Below, piece after piece: positions 14,348 to 20,795 of a stretch of 35,462 nt of DNA; the stretch's first letter is position 1; the number at the start of each line of letters is the position of its first letter. The stretch lies in assembly GCA_902604715.1 (NCBI GenBank), contig CACLAD010000012.1, positions 1 to 35,462 on the forward strand, read 5' to 3'. This DNA is from an uncultured Bacteroidota bacterium (GTDB lineage: Bacteria > Bacteroidota > Bacteroidia > Flavobacteriales > Flavobacteriaceae). The position numbers were made by a program, and so were the translations under genes. Below the pieces are notes generated by a model. That model searched no databases and was not told where the DNA came from. It saw nothing but the letters and a program-made list of their open reading frames with translations.

Positions 14348-15649
14348 TTGAACATTAAACTTAAGTATATCAAACATTTAATAGACAAAAAGCCAACATC
14401 TTCTTTTCAATTATCTATTATTTTTATATGTTTTTTGCTTAATGTAATTGATGGTATGGATGTTCTTGTTATTTCATACACAGCTCCTTCTATCGTTTCC
14501 TTTTGGGATATTTCCCCTGAGACATTGGGTATTGTATTTAGCTCTGGTTTATTTGGAATGGCAATTGGGGCGCTTTTTTTAGCTCCTTATGCTGATAAAT
14601 TGGGTAGGAAAAAAATTATTTTGATTAGTAGCATAATTATTTCTTTAGGTGTATTCTTAACTGCTTTCTCTAAAAATATAATTCATCTAACTTTTTTAAG
14701 ATTTCTAAGTGGAATAGGAATTGGTACTATGCTAGCAAGTACTGTTTCTCTTGTTTCAGAATATACATCTGATAGATCAAAGGATTTTTGGATTAGTTTT
14801 GTTTTAGCTGGATATCCTGTCGGAGCAGTATTAGCAGGTTATTTATCCAATATCATTTTATCTAAATATTCTTGGCAATATGTTTACATAGTTTTTGGCA
14901 GCTTCTCTGTATTACTCATTCCTGTTGTTTATTATTTTTTATTTGAGTCTTTAGGATTTTTAATTAAGAGCCAACCAATTAATGCAATTTCACGAATAAA
15001 TAGGATTTTTGATAAACTCAAGATTGCAAATATTAAGACCCTACCAGTTTATAAAAAAAATAACAATCAAATTGCCATAAATGAATTATTAAACAAAAAA
15101 TATTTAGCTTCAACACTAAAGCTTTGGATTGCATTTTTTTCTGCATTTGTTTGTTTGTACTATTTAATTAGTTGGATTCCTAAATTGGTAACCGATATGG
15201 GTTTATCAATAGAGCTGGGTGTTTACTCAGGAATAATATTTAATGTTGGTGCTTTTTTAGGTATTATTACACAAGGCTACTTCTCATCAAAATTTGGACT
15301 CAAAAGAGTCGTATCAACTTTTATGATCTTAACCTGTTTCTTGATGACTCTAATTCGATATTTTATTGATTACGATTTAATGCTGTTTATCTTTGGAGTA
15401 CTGGGTTTCACAATTCAAGGTGGGTTTGTAGGTCTATATGCATTTGCTGCAAGAATATATCCTATAGAATTTAGAACAACAGGAATTGGATGGGGAATTG
15501 GATTAGGCAGGTTTGGTGCAGTAATAAGTCCACTAATCGGAGGCTATCTAATTGGTGCTGGACTATCGATTTCTCAGAGTTTTATGTTTTTTGGAGCTGT
15601 AGCATTCCTCTCAGGGTTTAGCGTTTATATAACATCTACAAAAGATTAA
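14348..15649 (+). CDS. MFS transporter (AAHS-like)
   Basis: A 433-residue, 12-helix major facilitator. Helix 1 carries NVIDGMDVLVISYTAPSI, like the DGxD motif of aromatic acid:H+ symporters. The loop 2-3 motif is APYADKLGRKK. The second half begins near 258 after a central loop with a basic segment. The C-terminal half has FAARIYPIEFRTTGIGWGIGLGRFGAVISP, the family's conserved stretch in helices 10-11. It likely imports an organic acid using protons; the substrate is not evident. The start is TTG at 14348. The S motif begins at its stop. Confidence 0.88.
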   Translation: MNIKLKYIKHLIDKKPTSSFQLSIIFICFLLNVIDGMDVLVISYTAPSIVSFWDISPETLGIVFSSGLFGMAIGALFLAPYADKLGRKKIILISSIIISLGVFLTAFSKNIIHLTFLRFLSGIGIGTMLASTVSLVSEYTSDRSKDFWISFVLAGYPVGAVLAGYLSNIILSKYSWQYVYIVFGSFSVLLIPVVYYFLFESLGFLIKSQPINAISRINRIFDKLKIANIKTLPVYKKNNNQIAINELLNKKYLASTLKLWIAFFSAFVCLYYLISWIPKLVTDMGLSIELGVYSGIIFNVGAFLGIITQGYFSSKFGLKRVVSTFMILTCFLMTLIRYFIDYDLMLFIFGVLGFTIQGGFVGLYAFAARIYPIEFRTTGIGWGIGLGRFGAVISPLIGGYLIGAGLSISQSFMFFGAVAFLSGFSVYITSTKD

Positions 15650-15657
15650 ATCATAGG
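15647..15657 (+). repeat. S motif copy 3
   Basis: TAAATCATAGG beginning with the stop codon of the MFS gene. Confidence 0.45.
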
Positions 15658-15663
15658 TGTATT

Positions 15664-17115
15664 CTACTCTTTAATTATTTTATGAGTTGAGGTGTTTATA
15701 CCGTCAGTTAGATTGAGAATATAAGTGCCTTTTTCTAATGAGCTAATATCAAGCCTACCATTAATATTCCTTCTGAACAATTCTTTACCAGTTAGATCTA
15801 AAACGACTGCTTCCAACTCAGAATCAATACTTACATTGATATACTGAGATGATGGATTTGGAAAAAAATCAATTAGATTTGAAATATTATAAATGTTATT
15901 TGTTAAACTTGGATTTACAATCTTCATAACACCAACTTCAGTATCGCCAAACGCATCAGTGTCATTAAATATTACAAAACCATTTTCGGTTAAATCACCA
16001 TATTCAGTTGCAGTATTTACCCCCTCATGGCAAAAAACATCACTTCTAATTATGTTACCATTAAAATCAGTAAATAAAACCCATCCGTTCCAAACATCTG
16101 ATGATTCAAAGGGTGGATTAGTAGCAGAATATGACTCATTTTCATCGCCAGTCCCCCCAAATAAATATACACCATCATCGGAAACTTTTAATCCGTATAA
16201 TTCGTTTCTAATATATTCTAAATCGTAATCCCTTGGATTTGCATAATGTTTAGCCCACAATATATTTGCCTCTAAATCAATTTTTATAGAAGAATAGTCA
16301 AAAGGCTCTCCATTGCCCTCTCTTTCCCTGTGTCCACCATAATAAATTATATCGTTATGTATATCCAAATCTGCAGGAATTATTGCCTGTGTATCATAGA
16401 GATTACGTGTCCAAAATTCATTACCACTATTATTCAACTTTGTTAAAGTCAGGTCACCTTCGTAATTAGTTGAGCCGTAATATAAATCTCCATTTGAAGA
16501 TTCAACAATTGAGACTGCATATTCTGTTTGACTATTGATAGCTGTCCAAATTTCTTGTCCATTTGACGGGTTTACTTTTATCGTCATCGCATTTCCCCCA
16601 TAAACTATAAAAATTGTATCAGATTCGTCTCCGCCGATGAATCCTGCACCATATATATATCCGTCGTTTCCTACAATAGTTGACCTTATGCCATCGAACA
16701 TTGATGAGCTTCCACTTGAATTGTAATCCTGATTCCAAATTATTGACCCATTGTCTCCATCCAGTCTTGCCATCCACCTTTCTTGTGTATTTCCTGATCC
16801 ACCACTAACTATATAATCAACCCTGTTGTTATCATTAATTTCTGTAATGCCAAAACCTACAGTATTATTTATTGTTATGGACCATATTAGTTCGCCGTTT
16901 TGACCATCAATTTTATGAATTCTTGATTGATTATCAGGCATAAATACAACAGCTAAATTTCCATCAGAATCTACTAAACCTTTGTTTACTTTACCTGGGT
17001 TTCCCTCGGAGAAAACACTTTCCCAAATTATATTTTGATTATAATCCGAATTATCGGGGATTATTTGAGCACTATTAATTAAAGGAATAAATAGTAATAT
17101 TATTAGCTTTTTCAT
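15664..17115 (-). CDS. Secreted beta-propeller protein with type IX sorting domain
   Basis: A 483-residue protein. The signal peptide (MKKLIILLFIPLINSAQ) is encoded by repeat R copy 6. The body shows repeated propeller-like units ending in IDGQNGELIWS, LDGDNGSIIWN and VNPSNGQEIWT, typical of PQQ-like repeats, with WxK- or calcium-like turns DSDGN and NDNNR. The last 75 residues (FFPNPSSQYINV...GKELFRRNINGRLDISSLEKGTYIL...HKIIKE) are a type A type IX secretion C-terminal domain. It should be exported to the cell surface or released; its ligand is unknown. It ends convergent with the MFS gene. Confidence 0.88.
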   Translation of the reverse strand: MKKLIILLFIPLINSAQIIPDNSDYNQNIIWESVFSEGNPGKVNKGLVDSDGNLAVVFMPDNQSRIHKIDGQNGELIWSITINNTVGFGITEINDNNRVDYIVSGGSGNTQERWMARLDGDNGSIIWNQDYNSSGSSSMFDGIRSTIVGNDGYIYGAGFIGGDESDTIFIVYGGNAMTIKVNPSNGQEIWTAINSQTEYAVSIVESSNGDLYYGSTNYEGDLTLTKLNNSGNEFWTRNLYDTQAIIPADLDIHNDIIYYGGHREREGNGEPFDYSSIKIDLEANILWAKHYANPRDYDLEYIRNELYGLKVSDDGVYLFGGTGDENESYSATNPPFESSDVWNGWVLFTDFNGNIIRSDVFCHEGVNTATEYGDLTENGFVIFNDTDAFGDTEVGVMKIVNPSLTNNIYNISNLIDFFPNPSSQYINVSIDSELEAVVLDLTGKELFRRNINGRLDISSLEKGTYILNLTDGINTSTHKIIKE

Positions 17116-17129
17116 ATCGAATGTTGCTT
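17101..17129 (-). repeat. Repeat R copy 6 (used as gene start)
   Basis: AGCAACATTCGAT and then ATGAAAAAGCTAATA on the minus strand, beginning at the stop of the OsmC gene. The ATG is the start of the T9SS propeller gene. The identity with R copy 11 continues through the signal peptide (2 differences in the first 32 bases of the two genes). Confidence 0.75.
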
Positions 17130-17556
17130 AGTCTACTGATGCTAATGAAGCATTTACAGAAATATCGCAATTTAAAGCTCCTGAGATAGGACAATTATTT
17201 TTTGCTTCAAGCACCAATTTATCAAATAAAATCTTACTAATTTCAGGAACATTCGCAATAAGTTTTAGTAATATTTCAACTATTTTACCATTTTCAAATA
17301 TTAGTATAGCATCTGTATTCAATTCAATAGGATGGTAGTTGTTTTCATTAAGAACAAAGCTTAATTTCATATTAAAACAACCTGCAAGAGCTGCGGCGAT
17401 CAATTCCTCAGGATTTGTCCCGAGATCACCTTTATCATTTTCAAATCTCGTTTTGAAACTGTATGGCATTTCATTAAAAGCACCGCTTTGAGCTGTTAAT
17501 ATACCCTGCCCATTTGCTCCACCGCCTTGCCAAATTGCATTTACTTTTCTTTTCAT
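17128..17556 (-). CDS. osmC: OsmC family peroxiredoxin
   Basis: A 142-residue protein with both catalytic cysteines of the OsmC/Ohr family: Cys60 in NPEELIAAALAGCFNMKL and Cys122 in NNCPISGAL. Beginning KVNAIWQGGGANGQGIL, it belongs to the OsmC branch rather than Ohr. These cytosolic enzymes reduce organic hydroperoxides with thiol reductants. It lies 16 bases after the R stub MKKLMLLLSYK and is followed at once by R copy 6. The P copy 3 promoter upstream of the preceding 55-residue gene may drive it. Confidence 0.92.
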   Translation of the reverse strand: MKRKVNAIWQGGGANGQGILTAQSGAFNEMPYSFKTRFENDKGDLGTNPEELIAAALAGCFNMKLSFVLNENNYHPIELNTDAILIFENGKIVEILLKLIANVPEISKILFDKLVLEAKNNCPISGALNCDISVNASLASVD

Positions 17557-17572
17557 GGTTTTATTTTTTTCT

Positions 17573-17622
17573 TTATTTATAAGATAGTAATAGCATTAGC
17601 TTTTTCATATCGTATGTTGGTT
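17573..17622 (-). repeat. Repeat R copy 7, stub MKKLMLLLSYK
   Basis: AAACCAACATACGAT and then ATGAAAAAGCTAATGCTA on the minus strand, between the 55-residue gene and osmC. The ATG at 17608 opens an 11-residue stub with TAA at 17573. It is one of the best-preserved copies. Confidence 0.8.
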
Positions 17623-17630
17623 TAATTTTT

Positions 17631-17798
17631 TTATTCATTTATTTTACTCCAGAAAAGAAAAAATGCAAATAAAAATAATAGTAAGACAAGGACTATTCCC
17701 GTCACTCCATCAAAGTTAAAACCAAATTCTTGTGCATAAAAAAATATAACTATACCAATAACTATTGTAATTAGGTTCAAAGTAAGTTTTTTTTTCAT
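17631..17798 (-). CDS. Small two-helix membrane protein (55 aa)
   Basis: A 55-residue protein beginning MKKKLTLNLITIVIG with two hydrophobic helices (about 6-24 and 34-50) separated by QEFGFNFDGVTG, ending FWSKINE. No known family is recognised. It starts with ATG at 17798, 17 bases from the edge of P copy 3, and its stop is followed within ten bases by R copy 7. The P-gene-R arrangement is the same as for the 81-residue gene at 12370. Confidence 0.65.
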   Translation of the reverse strand: MKKKLTLNLITIVIGIVIFFYAQEFGFNFDGVTGIVLVLLLFLFAFFLFWSKINE

Positions 17799-17814
17799 AT
17801 TGTTAATCGCACAA

Positions 17815-17888
17815 TGTATCTACAAGATAGTAAGTTGTTTGGCGTCAGTCAAGTAACAAACGATTATATTGATATGTCGTATATTGCC
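17815..17888 (-). repeat. Repeat P copy 3, promoter-like
   Basis: ATACGACATATCAATATAATC, split here for reading: the distal block ends ATCAATATAATCG, then TTTGTTACTTGACTGACG, then CAACTTACTATCTTGTAG. TTG at 17852-17850 and TATCTTG at 17829-17823 are 20 bases apart. It precedes the 55-residue membrane protein gene. Confidence 0.7.
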
Positions 17889-18021
17889 TTGCTAATTTAC
17901 ATCGTAGTCTATATAAATTGGCAACTATTATGTAAACTTATATAAAAAGCTTAAGGGAAGATTAGCTTTGTTATATTTTTGGTATATAATTTGTGTTTGA
18001 AATTTTATAAATATATCATTG

Positions 18022-18207
18022 ATGTATAGTTTATTAAATATTGGTAGATTATATTTAGTTCTGGGTTTCATTTCTATATTGGTTTATTTAAATATTCCAG
18101 ATGAAATGAATCAGTCCACAATGGCAGTATGGATTCTTGGACTTAGCTCTATTTATTTTGTTTTAGGTATAAGAAGACTTATAAGGCATTATAAGGAAAA
18201 TAAATAA
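18022..18207 (+). CDS. Small two-helix membrane protein (61 aa)
   Basis: A 61-residue protein with two helices (about 4-24 and 34-52), a short acidic loop NIPDEMNQST and a basic C-terminus RRLIRHYKENK, fitting a positive-inside hairpin. ATG at 18022 is chosen over TTG three bases earlier. It is one of only two plus-strand genes inside the repeat-rich minus-strand stretch. No family is recognised. Confidence 0.6.
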   Translation: MYSLLNIGRLYLVLGFISILVYLNIPDEMNQSTMAVWILGLSSIYFVLGIRRLIRHYKENK

Positions 18208-18267
18208 CTAATATATCTCATTTCCATTCATAAAAAAACCTCAGCTAAATACTATTAGAATAAATAT

Positions 18268-18290
18268 TTATAGCATTAGCTTTTTCATTA
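18268..18290 (-). repeat. Repeat R copy 8, stub MKKLML
   Basis: ATGAAAAAGCTAATGCTATA on the minus strand; six residues then TAA. It lies head to head with the start of the plus-strand methyltransferase gene at 18294, so it is not needed as a start there. Only the coding half of R is preserved. Confidence 0.6.
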
Positions 18291-18293
18291 AAA

Positions 18294-18737
18294 ATGTTAA
18301 AAATACCACCCCCTGTATTAGTTCTTATTTTGGTTGTTTCTAATTATTTTTCATCCAAAAAAATTGATTTAATTCTTCTGCCAAATCAAAACTTAATTTC
18401 GTTTATTATACTTTTAACCGGAGTACTTATTTTAACTAATCCAATTCTTAAGTTTATAAAATCAAAAACTACAATTGACCCGATAAAGTTTAAAAAAGTT
18501 AATAAACTCATTACCTCGGGAATCTATAAATATTCAAGAAACCCTATGTACTTAGGTTTACTAATGATTGTTACATCAACATCAATATTCTATTTGAATA
18601 TTTTCACGATTACAACACCTATCTTTTTTATTTGTTGGATAAATAGATTTCAAATTAAAAGAGAGGAGATTTTCCTTACAGAAAAATTTGGTAAAGAATA
18701 TATATCATACAGGACCAAAACAAGAAGATGGATATAG
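18294..18737 (+). CDS. Isoprenylcysteine methyltransferase-like membrane enzyme
   Basis: A 147-residue protein with about four helices and the conserved C-terminal block of the ICMT/PEMT family: LITSGIYKYSRNPMYLG (about 78-94), then EEIFLTEKFGKEYISYRTKTRRWI, which forms the SAM-binding part. Bacterial members methylate carboxyl or other groups of small hydrophobic molecules; the substrate is unknown. It is monocistronic and convergent with the 70-residue gene, with R copy 9 between them. Confidence 0.85.
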   Translation: MLKIPPPVLVLILVVSNYFSSKKIDLILLPNQNLISFIILLTGVLILTNPILKFIKSKTTIDPIKFKKVNKLITSGIYKYSRNPMYLGLLMIVTSTSIFYLNIFTITTPIFFICWINRFQIKREEIFLTEKFGKEYISYRTKTRRWI

Positions 18738-18768
18738 TATTAGTTTTTTCTTTTTGTCTGTGGGTTTA
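18734..18768 (-). repeat. Repeat R copy 9 (decayed, no start)
   Basis: AAACCCACAGACAAAAAG and then AAAAAACTAATACTAT on the minus strand, 15 bases after the 70-residue gene. The ATG has become AAG. It overlaps the last codons of the plus-strand methyltransferase. Confidence 0.5.
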
Positions 18769-18783
18769 TTTTTTGAATCTGAC

Positions 18784-18996
18784 TCATTCGGGTTTATCGT
18801 GTTTTGGAAAGTAGTCGTTTTTCCAAAGATGGATAAGAATAATTATACCAGCACCTAAAGAAACTAGAAACCCATATAAATGTGTATCTAGTCCGAAACG
18901 GATGTATTGAATTAAATTATATAAGAAAAATACATCAAGGATAACAAGCGTAAAAAAGATATAATGATTAGAGTTTGTAGATTTTAGTTTTTTCAT
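18784..18996 (-). CDS. Small two-helix membrane protein (70 aa)
   Basis: A 70-residue protein: MKKLKSTNSNHYIFF, helix about 12-29, second helix about 41-58 (GFLVSLGAGIIILIHLW), tail KNDYFPKHDKPE. Its ATG lies in R copy 10 and overlaps the TGA stop of the upstream DoxX-like gene as ATGA, so it is translationally coupled to it. No family recognised; possibly an accessory subunit of the DoxX-like pair. Confidence 0.65.
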   Translation of the reverse strand: MKKLKSTNSNHYIFFTLVILDVFFLYNLIQYIRFGLDTHLYGFLVSLGAGIIILIHLWKNDYFPKHDKPE

Positions 18997-19010
18997 ATCG
19001 ATTGTTGTAA
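18984..19010 (-). repeat. Repeat R copy 10 (diverged, spans a stop/start overlap)
   Basis: TTACAACAATCGAT and then ATGAAAAAACTAAAA on the minus strand. Here the repeat supplies both the last codons and stop of the DoxX-like gene and the start of the 70-residue gene. Confidence 0.5.
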
Positions 19011-19328
19011 GATTATTATACCTAAAATTAGATATGCTATAGCAGGAAGAATTTCAGAAATATTATCTTTTATTTTAATTCTAACATAAACAGCTACAAG
19101 CATCATAATTATTAAAATTACTGAACTAATCATCAGCATAAAATTCAATTTTAAACCAATTAGTATCCCTATACCACAGGCTAGTTGAACACTTCCGATC
19201 TCCTTTCTTCTTTTTCCCAATCCCCATCTTTCAAATTCCAAAATCATTTTATTTGAAATAAAAGAATTTATACCATACGCAATAAAGGATATGGCTGTGA
19301 AAACTGTAATTATGTTGTATACCTCCAT
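18993..19328 (-). CDS. DoxX-like membrane protein B
   Basis: A 111-residue four-helix protein beginning MEVYNIITVFTAISFIAYG, with LEFERWGLGKRRKEIGSVQLACGIGILIGL, the pattern of DoxX-like (DoxX_2) proteins, and an ending LPAIAYLILGIIIL. ATG 19328 overlaps the TAA of the upstream paralogue (TAATG) and aligns its N-terminus with that protein, so it is preferred to the ATG five codons earlier. It is a paralogue of the neighbouring gene. Confidence 0.8.
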   Translation of the reverse strand: MEVYNIITVFTAISFIAYGINSFISNKMILEFERWGLGKRRKEIGSVQLACGIGILIGLKLNFMLMISSVILIIMMLVAVYVRIKIKDNISEILPAIAYLILGIIILQQSI

Positions 19329-19672
19329 TAAATTAAGCCACAATTAAACGAAGCAATAAATAAAGACATAATCAAAAATATTAGCGATGGAACAAACTTA
19401 AAAAAAGGATTTTTAACCTTTATATGAGAAAGTTGCGCACACAACATAAAGAAAGCCATTGATAGGGACGCATAAATTGTAATTTCATTATACCACAACC
19501 CCAGTATTAATAATGTAGAAGTTGATGTTTTGGCAACCCCTACAAAATTTCTTAATAAGTCAGGATATCCATAATGTTTAAATTCAACTATAATGTTATC
19601 ATATCTAAAAACCCAAACTATAAGAACAGATATTGCAACGATTAATTGAAATGCAATTGAAATATTTTCCAT
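19328..19672 (-). CDS. DoxX-like membrane protein A
   Basis: A 114-residue four-helix protein beginning MENISIAFQLIVAISVLIVWVFR, with VEFKHYGYPDLLRNFVGVAKTSTSTLLILGLW and FMLCAQLSHIKVKNPFFKFVPSLIF. This matches the DoxX_2 pattern. The family includes small membrane proteins linked to sulfur or redox metabolism, but most members are uncharacterised. It is first in a coupled three-gene unit (A, B and the 70-residue protein), each joined by an overlap. P copy 4 lies directly upstream. Confidence 0.8.
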   Translation of the reverse strand: MENISIAFQLIVAISVLIVWVFRYDNIIVEFKHYGYPDLLRNFVGVAKTSTSTLLILGLWYNEITIYASLSMAFFMLCAQLSHIKVKNPFFKFVPSLIFLIMSLFIASFNCGLI

Positions 19673-19696
19673 AGTAAAATAATTATCTTATTAAAA

Positions 19697-19766
19697 TAAA
19701 GATAGTAAGTTGTTAAGGGTTTTACAAGTAAGAAACGAGGATATCGATATGTCGTATGATGGTTTA
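19697..19766 (-). repeat. Repeat P copy 4, with R-like left end
   Basis: Begins at the stop of the DinB-like gene with TAAACCATCATACGA (R-like), continues CATATCGATATCCTCG and TTTCTTACTTG (P-like), then CAACTTACTATCTTTA. TTG at 19727-19725 and TATCTTTA at 19704-19697 are 20 bases apart. It drives the DoxX-like unit by position. Confidence 0.75.
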
Positions 19767-20351
19767 GTTTGAGCCTGAAGTTTTTCCTATAAATACATTT
19801 ACCCCTGATTGTAAAGGGTTTCCACTTGCTCTTCTATTCATAACCACTTGACCACAATGCCACAAAGCATCAGAAATTGGCCCATTAATTTGATTCCAAA
19901 ATGGAAACTCCATCATATTACCACCTCTTTCAAAACTTATATTTAGCTTTGAAAAGTCAGGATTTAATTTTAATTGTTCGTTAATGTATTTCAAATTTAA
20001 TAACGTTTTTTCTCTTAACTCATTGTAACGATAGTTCACATTCGAAAACTCATATTGTTGATTTTTAAACGATGAAGAAATCATATTAGTCAAGCTATAT
20101 ATGTGTTTGATTATTTCTAATGTAGATCTTGCATCTTCACTTGATTTGTATTCTAAGTCTGTTTCTCTTAGTGATTTTGAAGCCCAATAATATCTATAAC
20201 CTAGACCCTCAATCATTCTTGAAACAATATTAGCTTCAGAAAAATCGGTTGGATATTCTGAAATATCACTAAAAGGTAGATTAAAGTTCTGATCCTTTAT
20301 TTGACCAAAGGAAACAAGTGGAATAAATAGTAATAGTATTAGATTTTTCAT
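19764..20351 (-). CDS. Secreted DinB-like protein
   Basis: A 195-residue protein with a signal peptide (MKNLILLLFIPLVSFGQ) encoded by repeat R copy 11. The mature part is a four-helix bundle of the DinB/YfiT type: RMIEGLGYRYYWASKSL, STLEIIKHIYSLTNMI (first His of the metal triad, about 85), and the ending FPFWNQINGPISDALWHCGQVVMNRRASGNP with another His. DinB proteins are usually cytosolic metal-binding bundles, some acting as thiol-dependent transferases, so the export signal is unusual. It lies 26 bases after the 88-residue gene. Confidence 0.82.
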   Translation of the reverse strand: MKNLILLLFIPLVSFGQIKDQNFNLPFSDISEYPTDFSEANIVSRMIEGLGYRYYWASKSLRETDLEYKSSEDARSTLEIIKHIYSLTNMISSSFKNQQYEFSNVNYRYNELREKTLLNLKYINEQLKLNPDFSKLNISFERGGNMMEFPFWNQINGPISDALWHCGQVVMNRRASGNPLQSGVNVFIGKTSGSN

Positions 20352-20367
20352 ATCGTATGTTGGTTTA
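20331..20367 (-). repeat. Repeat R copy 11 (used as gene start)
   Basis: AAACCAACATACGAT and then ATGAAAAATCTAATACTA on the minus strand, supplying the start of the DinB-like gene. Similarity to R copies 4 and 6 continues through TTACTATTTAT. Confidence 0.8.
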
Positions 20368-20377
20368 TTTATAAAAA

Positions 20378-20644
20378 TTACATCGATAGAGGCTCAAAAG
20401 AATATCTTGTTGGAACAAAATTATGTTCCTTAAAAATTTGCTGAGTGGATGGTTTCGCCAACCATTCTTTAAGTTTTGGCGGGTTTACATCAAAAAAAAG
20501 TTCTAAGATATTTTTATCATCAATTTTACAAAAAACACATTTTGAAGAATCACACCATTCATTAAATTCAGATTTAATTTTTTCATAGCCATTTATTTTA
20601 AAATCATCAGCATCATTACAACTTGCTGTCAGCATTAAGTTCAT
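20378..20644 (-). CDS. Small cysteine-containing alpha/beta protein
   Basis: An 88-residue protein without a signal peptide. The pattern MLTASCNDADDFKINGYEKIKSEF, then CVFCKIDDKNILELFFDVN, then LKEWLAKPSTQQIFKEHNFVPTRYSFEPL reads as a small ferredoxin-like (dimeric alpha/beta barrel) domain of the kind used in ABM and YciI-like proteins. Three cysteines cluster at CDSSKCVFC and might bind metal or react. Its N-terminus ATGAACTTAATGCTGAC may be a diverged R start. P copy 5 lies upstream. The fold call is tentative. Confidence 0.6.
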   Translation of the reverse strand: MNLMLTASCNDADDFKINGYEKIKSEFNEWCDSSKCVFCKIDDKNILELFFDVNPPKLKEWLAKPSTQQIFKEHNFVPTRYSFEPLSM

Positions 20645-20662
20645 ATAGTTATATTTTTTAAT

Positions 20663-20738
20663 TTATCTACAAGTTAGTGAAAAAGTTGTTTATGGTTTGT
20701 CAAGCAAGAAACGAGGATGTTGATATGTCCTATTTTGC
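20663..20738 (-). repeat. Repeat P copy 5, promoter-like
   Basis: Full-length P copy: AGGACATATCAACATCCTCG, then TTTCTTGCTTGACAAACC, then ATAAACAACTTTTTCAC and TAACTTGTAGATAAAT. Like P copy 1 it has TTTTTCAC in place of TTAC, so TTG and TA are 24 bases apart and the promoter fit is weaker than in copies 2-4. Confidence 0.65.
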
Positions 20739-20795
20739 TCTACCTTATATATAGGATATACTTGATATATATACATCAATTAAATGTAAAAATTA

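Noticed and set aside
18225-18260. Terminator after the 61-residue gene
   Set aside because: There is a run of A and CCTCAGC, but no stem of more than four pairs can be drawn.
4078-20740. Integron attC sites for the repeat-flanked small genes
   Set aside because: The P and R repeats lack the attC inverse core pair (RYYYAAC/GTTRRRY) and its imperfect palindrome, no integrase gene is in the window, and conserved genes interrupt the array. A cassette-like arrangement remains possible, but not a classical integron.
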